Assembly (NCBI RefSeq): GCF_027596085.1
Contig: NC_072458.1
Location: 16,972,433 to 17,036,432, forward strand
Length of the DNA: 64,000 bases
Direction of reading: 5' to 3'
From: Anoplopoma fimbria
Lineage: Eukaryota > Chordata > Actinopteri > Perciformes > Anoplopomatidae
In this document: positions 55,795 through 64,000 of the stretch, in pieces
How positions within the stretch are numbered: position 1 is the stretch's first letter
How the letters are laid out: the number at the start of each line of letters is the position of its first letter
The notes under the pieces: model-generated
What the model was told of the DNA's origin: nothing
What the model saw: only the letters and a program-made list of their open reading frames with translations
The model's database searches: none
Program-made: the position numbers and the translations under genes

Positions 55795-56083
55795 TCTCAC
55801 AGACAATGAATGAAGCCAGTTTTTTGGGAATGGACAAGCCCAGGACCAGTTCAGGTAGCTTAACACTCTGACATACAAAAGAATAGAAATATAAATATAT
55901 ATAGAAACATGACAGCACTGCCTCTCAGCTCACTCTGCCTTTATCTCTCGACATACACGAGAATAAAAACACATTGCTGCAGAATAACACCCGTCCTTGT
56001 CAAATCTTACAATGACAGAAAAATATATATATATTATAATATTCACAACAACTCACTGACACCATTTATGAGCTCACATTACC

Positions 56084-56840
56084 TGCAGGATGCTCAACTT
56101 CACTTCTCTGCGGTGCGACCACGGCTTCCCGAGCTGCGTCAAGTCAGCGGACGTGTGTCAAGACGACACAGGAAACTCCTCGGACATGGCTTTTCAAAAT
56201 AAAAGCGAAAGAAAAAAAAGGCATGAGTATCGGGGCGTTGACAAAAAAAAAAAAAAAAAAAAAAGCTTAAATACTTAAGCACATGCTTTGTCTTTGAAAC
56301 TACTTATGGACGTTCAAGCAGCTTTAAAAACATTTGTAAATAATAATTATAATATGTCACATGTTGTCAGGCAGAGCTGCGTTTTGTTAAATAGGTAAAT
56401 GTTATATTTTACACCGGAAATAACGTTGTATATTTATTATTTCATATCTAGCGCCTTAACAAAATACATATATATTTGTGTTGCTTCGTACCAGACTTTT
56501 TTTTTTACCTTCAAACATCTGGAGTCGTCCGGTCCAGATGATTGTTGTAAACACAACAGATGTTGGAAAAGTTGATGCTTTTCTCAGTGTCAATACATTG
56601 TAAACAGAAAACATAGCTGCGTAGCAAAGGAGGCATTTGGGGTCAATAAAAACAACGTCATCCCATTGTCATAATACTGCGCCATTATTCTGAAAGTGTA
56701 TTTCCGGTTTGTGTGCGTCTCGTTCGGGTTAACTTGACGCTGCCAACATCCCGCCACAGCTGGAGCGCAAGACAGACACGCTGCTGACTGAACCCCACGC
56801 GCACTACAGCGAGACCACGCCCCCTTACGTTATTATTGGG
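56084..56840 (-). promoter_or_regulatory. Possible minus-strand promoter and first exon
   Basis: On the minus strand: a CCAAT box (about 56833-56838), a GC-box-like GGGGGCGTGG (about 56815-56824), then CpG-richer sequence to about 56700. A second CpG-rich patch (56090-56190) ends CATCCTGCAG before GTAATG, a usable donor. This could be a hivep3 first exon, since nothing else on this strand starts between here and 33.6 kb. It is weak without transcript data. Confidence 0.25.
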
Positions 56841-57046
56841 AAATAGAAATAAAAGTGAAAGCTTCAAATATTTGCCTCAATTCATGACTAACAGTTATAA
56901 TAAATCATATATTTTACTACCATAACCATATTTAGTATTAGTTTTTTTTTTCACAGAATTTGACTTAGTCACTGTGGGAAAAGTCCCTAAAGTCCCGTAT
57001 TTGGAGCACCAGGAGACAAAGACAGTGCAATCAAACACAAAAATAA

Positions 57047-57765
57047 TAAAACGTGAAAGTAGCACAATAATCACAAAATCAAATTAACATGATGTCATCG
57101 TTAAGGTGGTCCAATTAGATTCATTTAGAGGTGTACCTAACACATTTCTCAACACAATTTAGTTTATTGATTTGAATATTATAGTTATTAGACATAAAAT
57201 ATGTCAAAAGTAAAACGTGAAAGTAGCACAATAAACACAAAATCAAATTAACATGATGTCATTGTTAAGGTGGTCCAATTAGATTCATTTAGAGGTGTAC
57301 CTAACACATTTCTCAACACAATTTAGTTTATTGATTTGAATATTATAGTTATTAGACATAAAATATGTCAAAAGTAAAACGTGAAAGTAGCACAATAATC
57401 ACAAAATCAAATTAACATGATGTCATTGTTAAGGTGGTCCAATTAGATTGATTTAGAGGTGTACCTAACACAAAATCAAATTCATGATCAACACATTAGA
57501 TTAACATTTTGTACCTAACACATTTCTCAACACATATTTGATTCTATAATTTAGTTTATTGATTTGAATATTATAGTTATTAGACATAAAATATGTCAAA
57601 AGTAAAACGTGAAAGTAGCACAATAATCACAAAATCAAATTAACATGATGTCATTCTTAAGGTGGTCCAATTAGACTAATTTAGACACATTTCTCAACAC
57701 ATATTTGATTCTATAATTTAGTTTATTGATTTGAATATTATAGTTATTAGACGTAAAATATGTCC
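57047..57765. repeat. Tandem repeat, 164-bp unit, about four copies
   Basis: Units start with TAAAACGTGAAAGTAGCACA at 57047, 57211, 57375 and 57603. The first two spacings are exactly 164 bp; the third is 228 bp because of an inserted ~64-bp partial duplication. Copies are nearly identical. Confidence 0.93.
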
Positions 57766-59061
57766 TTTTAATATATAATCCAACCCACGTCATATTCCCT
57801 GAATGTGCGATGTACTCTGACATTATTTAGTCCTCACACTCTTAAACCTGTTATAACAAGCGTCAGATGAATATCATTAAGCCGTCTAATGAAGACTATT
57901 GGGGCTCTGTATAACTTGTTTTTCTACCTGGTTGCCAGGTGCTTCGAACCCTCCAAGGAGGAGGGGCGCTGTTGCTGTTGGTGATGGTGAAAGGGCCTCC
58001 GGGGCCGGGGCCCAGAATGCCAAAACACAACAGGCTGAGGAGCGTGGGGAGCAGGCTGGATTTCCAGAGACAAATTGGACTAAGGGATTACTGATGTAAC
58101 CGGTCACTGTGCTCAATTAGCCGGCTTGATGTTCTACATGTAAACAATCAGCTTAGAGGGAACGCCAGCTCTGACTGGTTCCTGATGTCACCTTTTTATT
58201 TATGAACATTTTTTTAAAGTTTTAAAAAAAAAAATCAATGCTTTCTTGACTACAAAAGCAGGTGACCTCAGTTGGAGTTTAACAATCTGCTGTGTCAGGA
58301 CTGTGTGGGTGTGGTGGGATTGGCTCTGATTACCAGTGCTCAAATATCAGTTATCGGCATCTGGTTCAAATGTTGCTCAAATTTAATTAGGGCACAGAAG
58401 TACATTTAGTTTCCTCCTGAGACGAAACCACTTTACAATAGTGAGATAAGCACATAAGAAAAGGGATTACTTACTTCAACCTGTCATTGCTGTTCTAACT
58501 TTAATTGTGTTCTCGTGTAAGATCCCATTAAGCGGACACATTTTAACAAAAACATATTTAAATCTGAGTATTTCTTTGACGGATTTGTTAGAATACAAGT
58601 GATGAAAAATTCAAGTTTGTGTTTGTAATGAAAGTAAATTAAATAGCAAGTCAGACTGATGGGATTTGTCCATAAAAATAACCCCTTATGATGTCATTAA
58701 GGTAACTTGGGGTTTGGGTGGAGGATTAAAAATATTTTTGAATAAAGCCTGTTTATAAACTGGACATGTAGAGCTGGGAAGACGTTTGCATTTATCAGTC
58801 AAAATGAAAAAAAAAAAAAGTCATAGAGGGTGTCCCATGTTAAAGGACTGTGTGGACAGAAATGTTCACAGTAATGTTGCCCGTCTGGCGTCTAAAGATT
58901 TGTCACCAGATGTCCGAACACGACTTCAGAAGCCAGTCATATGTCGTTCTTCCCCAACACAAGCCTCGTATGAATATTGTGAAGTATAACCAAGTGTTCA
59001 GCCCCCCTGCTCAAGCTGATCTTGTGATAGGGGAGAAACACATTCCCCCTACATTACTTGC

Positions 59062-59064
<3 letters not shown>
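57766..59064. other. Intergenic, downstream of serinc2
   Basis: No gene recognised; short frames at 57899-58099 and 58786-58989 lack support. Confidence 0.35.

Positions 59065-59096
<32 letters not shown>
59065..59096. repeat. (GT)n microsatellite
   Basis: About 15 GT units. Confidence 0.93.
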
Positions 59097-59097
<1 letters not shown>

Positions 59098-59459
59098 TAC
59101 GCGCACACTGGGGAATCCTGCATCGAAGGAACACAATAAATCACATTTTAGCAGGATCATGTGATTAATGGAGGGAGGGCAGTGAAGCATTTGGAAATTC
59201 CTGCTGCAGACTTGAGGACACTGTTTCTCCCCTTCAGAATAAAACATGAGCAACCTAACAAAGTAGAATTATGAAAAAAAAAAAAAACAGGTTAAGATAT
59301 CTTACAAATATATATGTCAAAACATATTCTACATGATGAAATCTCGCTTACACTAGTCTAACTCGATGGACCACAGCTCCACCTACAGGACAAAAACGTT
59401 GCCTACACTCTGATTGAAGACATTAAACAAATGGTGAACTTTATTGATTATAGCAAAAA

Positions 59460-60083
59460 GTGAACATATAGTTTATTGAGGAGGCAATGTTTTACATGTG
59501 AATGCATGTTCTAAAATGTTTTAAAACATATACAAAATTATTCCTTTTGTGCAAAATATAATAAGACACTCTTGTTATAAGCTTTGGCAAAGTTGTATCA
59601 TAAAAAAAAGGCATAACAACACCTTTCCATGAAATCAAACTGATTTATAGGGAACGATGAACGCTATGTACGAACAACTAAAATAAATGTAGTGTAACAA
59701 ATCCAAAACATCTATTACCTAAAAGGGATCATTGAAGTTGCATTTGGTCTTGTCCTATATATAAAAAGGCACGGTGCTCTCTATTAGATTATTAGTAACA
59801 GTGAAAGATATCAAATGACCTGAGGTGTAAAACCTGGAATGTGTCTTTAAAGCTCAAATAAAACAAATCTTATGTTCATTCAAAACTGCCGGTTTCAATA
59901 CGAGCCACAAAAAAAAAAAAAAAAAAAAATCAACATTTAGGCAAAACATGCACTGAATTCCCATTACCATTTCATACTTTTAAATGTGAAGTTGCAAGCG
60001 CAAGATAATCAGTTTGAAGCTTAAGCTATCTTTCTTTTAAAAAATGGCAACAGGCTAACAGCCACATGTTGAGAGACTTTTTT
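59460..60083 (-). other. serinc2: Probable serinc2 3'UTR
   Basis: Sequence after the TAA stop, with minus-strand AATAAA at 59472-59477 and again at 59440-59445. It includes a long T tract on the minus strand (about 59910-59928). The end point is inferred from these hexamers. Confidence 0.45.
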
Positions 60084-63000
60084 TTAGCTGAAGTCTCTGT
60101 CGGAGAGCACCACTGGGGCCACCAGGGTCCAGAGGTAGATCAACAAGCCGATCCAGCTGGAGCTGATCTTCACCCACACGGCCGGCATGGTGCTCTGCAT
60201 GGTCTGGTAGTCGTCGTCGGGCCTGGTGAGCCGAGAAAAAAAAAAAAAAAAAAAAAAAATCAGAGAGAAGTCGTTGTTGCAGAAAGGTCAGCACCAAGAT
60301 GGAGTTAGCCAAGAACAACAAAAAAAAAAATGCTACTTACATATACCAGTTGGTGAGAGTCATCATGATGTAGAGGGAGGCCAGGCAGAGGCAGAGGTGG
60401 AAGAAGGAGTAGCTGTAGGTGACTCCCTCCTCTTCGTTGTCCACGGCCCGTCGGACTCCGTCCTCCCCTGTCGCGGCCTCGTAGTCCGTGGTCAGACCGT
60501 CGCCCTCCTCCGTCAGCATCAGCTTGTTCACCTGATTGTTGTTGGAGGAGCGGATACTGCGGGCGGGTGAGAGCACAAGATGACAGTTAGTTGACACACA
60601 CTGACAGGACAGCATCCGTAGTAAACAGGTTCTTATCCTGCATGCTGATCATTTCCTTTATTTAATCATTTTTGCAGCCTCCTCTTTTTTTCCCCCTCGA
60701 CAGTTATTGTTTATGTTTCCATGAGTGCTGCTCTCAAATGACCAGACCATCAACAATTCACTGGTCCTAAATGCAGTGTGGCTGCTTTTAGAAAATGGAC
60801 TCCTTTATATCTACAATATGAAACTGCTGAGCTTCCAGTACGTTCATTTGGATGCTTTTCTTAATGGTAACTAAATGTGTTGTTATTACCCTGCTTGTAT
60901 TATCTTATATAAATCAGGACAATATAATCACAATATATAAATATATATAAATATAAATCAGTGCAATATAAAAAATATGTGCAATCCACTGTGCAATAAT
61001 AACATTTGCCTGTTTATATAATTTTTTATTTTCAGTTATTGTGGATTCTTACAGTTTTTTTAATTATTTAATATTCTTTACTGTGTGATTACTTATTTAC
61101 TTATTTATAATACTTGTTATGATCTTGTATTTTTTTGCACTATCCTCTATGCTGCTGTATCCTGCAAATTTCCCCGCTGTGAGACTAATAAAGGATTATC
61201 TTATCTTAGTTTATGTGGACCAATGTTGATATCAATACAATTTAAACTATTTTCTAAATAAGCTTTTCTTTTCAGCCATCTTCCATTACAGCCCTGACTA
61301 AATCAGTATGCATAAATAAATGTGCATCCCCTCAGGTGGAAACGTTGGGTGTCTGAAAGCAGGAGAAAGATGCAACATGCAGTCTGTGGTGTATGTATCA
61401 CTGAATAAAGAACTTCTGGTTATTCCTAAAAATGTCTTCTGATAAAAGGCAAGTCATGACAACATGACACCTAAAAACAGCAGCTGTTACGGTAACGTAC
61501 CTGGCATAAAGAGTACAGAACAGGAAAATGATCAATCCCACGATGCCCTGCGCGTCCCACCACTGGACGCTTCCAGGGGCCTTGGTAGGAGCGGGTCCTG
61601 GTGCTGGAGTTGTACTAATGGGCTGGACCAGACTCAACAGGCTGGGGTTACACTTCCGGTCTGAGGTTTGGAAATGCAGAAAACAAAAAGTTACATGGGT
61701 GTGTGTTTTTCTATTTAGACTCGTTCCCAAAGTCCCCAAGTGGCAGTTGACTTGTGACTTACTGGGGTTGTTGCTCATGGCGGACCAGGTGATGTACATA
61801 GTGTAGAGGGAGATGAAGGAGGCCTGGAGTAGACCTGAGGTGGACTGAGCCTCCTGTGGCGACATGGCATGGGAGCAGTTAGAAAACATATCATTGTGGC
61901 AGTAAAAAAAACAAAACACTTCAATGCTCAGAGATAACAAAAGGTCACTTCAAATAGAGGTTATCCTCATTTCTTGCGAATATACACACACCATTGATGG
62001 AGTATTATACATGAAATATCATGTCATATCAACATTTAGTAGCTTCAGTCCATACATTTTTTATAATCATATTAACATCTGCCTTCAATTACCTGAACTT
62101 TGGGCAGAATGGCCACAATGGACACAACGATGCAGAATATGAAGTTGAGGCTGATGAAGACCTTGTGCTCGGTGCAGTCGTCACCTTGGGTGTAAAACAC
62201 GTAGAAGAGCACAACGGCAATGAAAGCCAGGGCGTAGAAGACGATGGTGAAGGTTAGCAGGGCTGTGAGAAGAAAACGTGAGAGAGAGAGAGAGTGGCGT
62301 CATTAGACAAACGCATGACACCTGACTCAAATGTAGTTCAGTCAGTGTTATCAACTTCTGACACAGTGCATTTTATGAAGTGATTGGTTGAATTGTATTA
62401 ATGTATTATTATTATTATTATTATTATTGATTTATCTACCTGCAAACCAGCACTTGGAGTTTCCATTTTCTGCCTTCACCAGCCAGGCCTGGTTCCAGGA
62501 ATGGGCGAAGTCCACCAGCAGAATGAGCTGGATGACGATGAAGAAGAACGAGCCCACCACGCCGAAGTAATACCACACTGAGAGCAGACAGAAAGAGAGT
62601 TCAGGATATTTGGTTAGAAGGTTATTAGTAGCTCAATGTAGTATGTGCTATTGTAGGTCTACATGCATCAGTTCTGGTTGTCATGTAAACTGGTGTTTCT
62701 ATTATTTATAGAACATCCGAATAGACAATAAAAAAAATTCTAAATATTTATGCAAGAAAGAGTAGAAATCTTAGCAAGCATTCAATGCCAGTTTTCAGTA
62801 CAACATTAAATACTTTGTGGTACAAACAGTTTGTACTATTGAAGCTCAGTACCAAGCCCTCATTCTACTCATTAGTCTGCAGCTTTGCACTTGAGCCAAT
62901 CGGAGAAGTTTCTTATTTGTCTAAAAGGTGTGTTAGCTGCTGGAGGGTTTCGATAAAAGGTAAAGATGGCAATAAATAAACTGAAACCACTAATTAGTTA

Positions 63001-63909
63001 CTATTAAAATGTCTGGGCTTCATACCTGTATTAAAGAGGCCGTCTGGAATGAAGAAAGCTCCCACTGTTATGCCAACCAACAACAGGAACTTGAAGAACC
63101 AGAAGCTGAGGAGAAATAAGTAAATGTATTGTAAGTATCCACAGAACAAGTGTGTTTACTCTCTGTTTAAATACAGCCTTAAAAGGTGCAGTCCCCGTGT
63201 TTGGCCAGCAGAGTGCAGCATGCCTTCATCATACAGGACTGGTTGTGGTGAACAGTACCAACCCATTTTGGACGGCGGCTCGGGGGTCCTTGCTGCTGCG
63301 CACTCGGATCATGATGACGGAGAAGAGGAAGAAGAAGCAGGCCATGGCGAAGCACATGCGGTACACCGACTTGTAGCCGACGATGATGTCACAGTTCACC
63401 TTGTTTTCTATGCCAGGTATGGATGTGCCACCGAGACAGAACCCTGGAATCTGAGAGTGTGAAGCACACAAAGGAAATAGTGGGTGGGTAACGGGCAAGG
63501 ATTTAACTGGGTTAACTGGAATTTTTTTTGGGGGGGGATATTGAATGATCTTGTGAAAAAAGATCACTTCTTCTGAGACTAATAGTAAAAAATAAAGAAT
63601 AAACACAAAATCCAAGCATCCCGTCCAGCTACAGACAATTGGGTTGAGAAAATGCAAAGGGGCCTTATGAAACTATTAAAAGATGCCTTGTGCAACAGCC
63701 CAGTGTGGACCATGAAACGTAATCTTACATAGTCTTATCTAATGTACCTTTTTAAGATGTTCCTCCATGCCTGGGAGAATCATTATGATGGACACCAGAG
63801 TCCCAAGCATCATCAGGAAGGAGAAGGCCAGCCGGCTCACGGTGGAGTTGAATGTTGACGGGCAGCATGATGACAGGAGGCAGGAGGCCGACCCACACAA
63901 ACAGGACGC
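60084..63909 (-). CDS. serinc2: Serine incorporator 2-like membrane protein (5' end outside the window)
   Basis: Multipass membrane protein of the SERINC/TDE1 family. Nine coding exons, all GT/AG and phase-compatible: 63909-63748, 63450-63263, 63105-63026, 62577-62440, 62262-62093, 61853-61763, 61660-61501, 60556-60341 and 60222-60084. They give 447 residues plus TAA. Landmarks in order: [10 protein letters not shown], the sequon [108 protein letters not shown], and the terminal [30 protein letters not shown] and LPKVQ-AQ-SGLLQAS are closer to SERINC2 than SERINC1/3/5 (recalled). Exon 1 (about a dozen codons) must lie past 64000, since no suitable start is visible. Confidence 0.93.
60900..61206 (+). 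repeat. LINE-type 3' tail in a serinc2 intron
   Basis: Ends with GCAAATTTCCCCGCTGTGAG, then ACTAATAAAGGATTATCTTATCTTA. This tail with (TTATC)n-like steps is common at the 3' ends of teleost non-LTR elements (from memory). No reverse-transcriptase frame remains. Confidence 0.45.
62401..62430. repeat. (ATT)n microsatellite
   Basis: About nine ATT units, in the serinc2 intron directly after the exon ending at 62440. Confidence 0.9.
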
Positions 63910-64000
63910 CTGGAGAAGGAGATGAGGGAGAGAATTAGCCGAGCATTCATACAGATTCATATTTCATGAAACTCAGGGACAGGGCTCTGGGGTGTGGGAT

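Noticed and set aside
56090..56278. Plus-strand frame starting MLNFTSLRCDHG, considered as a small secreted protein
   Set aside because: It runs into a poly-A tract giving poly-Lys, lacks a signal peptide and has no recognised family.

Overview
The window is nuclear DNA from a ray-finned (teleost-type) fish. The evidence is intron-split vertebrate genes, very long CA/GT microsatellites, Tc1-type and L2-type transposon remnants and AT-rich intergenic DNA. No prokaryotic, viral, rRNA, tRNA or CRISPR feature was recognised.

Three protein-coding genes can be rebuilt exon by exon. All lie on the minus strand, so they read right to left: serinc2 (59.5-63.9 kb; its first coding exon lies beyond the window), hivep3 (20.0-33.6 kb, with possible untranslated first exons further right) and edn2 (7.8-11.25 kb). 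The human orthologues EDN2, HIVEP3 and SERINC2 all lie on chromosome 1p34-p35, and EDN2 is close to HIVEP3, so the order supports the names.

Layout: 1-7.8 kb is intergenic and holds two direct copies of a ~0.65 kb segment. 7.8-11.3 kb is edn2, a five-coding-exon preproendothelin with a TATA box and an AU-rich 3'UTR. 11.3-20 kb is intergenic, with two CA arrays and a 93-bp near-identical inverted duplicate. 20-33.6 kb is hivep3, a large transcription factor. Its N-terminal ZAS finger pair is intact, its C-terminal pair is badly degraded, and a one-base frameshift lies in the main exon. 33.6-59.4 kb is repeat-rich DNA upstream of hivep3. It contains an L2-type LINE tail inside an hAT-like remnant, a Tc1-type MITE, several dinucleotide arrays, a 164-bp tandem repeat and two weak candidates for hivep3 5' exons or promoter. 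59.4-63.9 kb is serinc2.

The genes form no pathway: one encodes a secreted vasoactive peptide, one a zinc-finger regulator and one a multipass membrane protein. The most notable observation is the ZAS-C erosion in hivep3: the two exons keep splice sites, phase and collinearity but have lost several zinc ligands.
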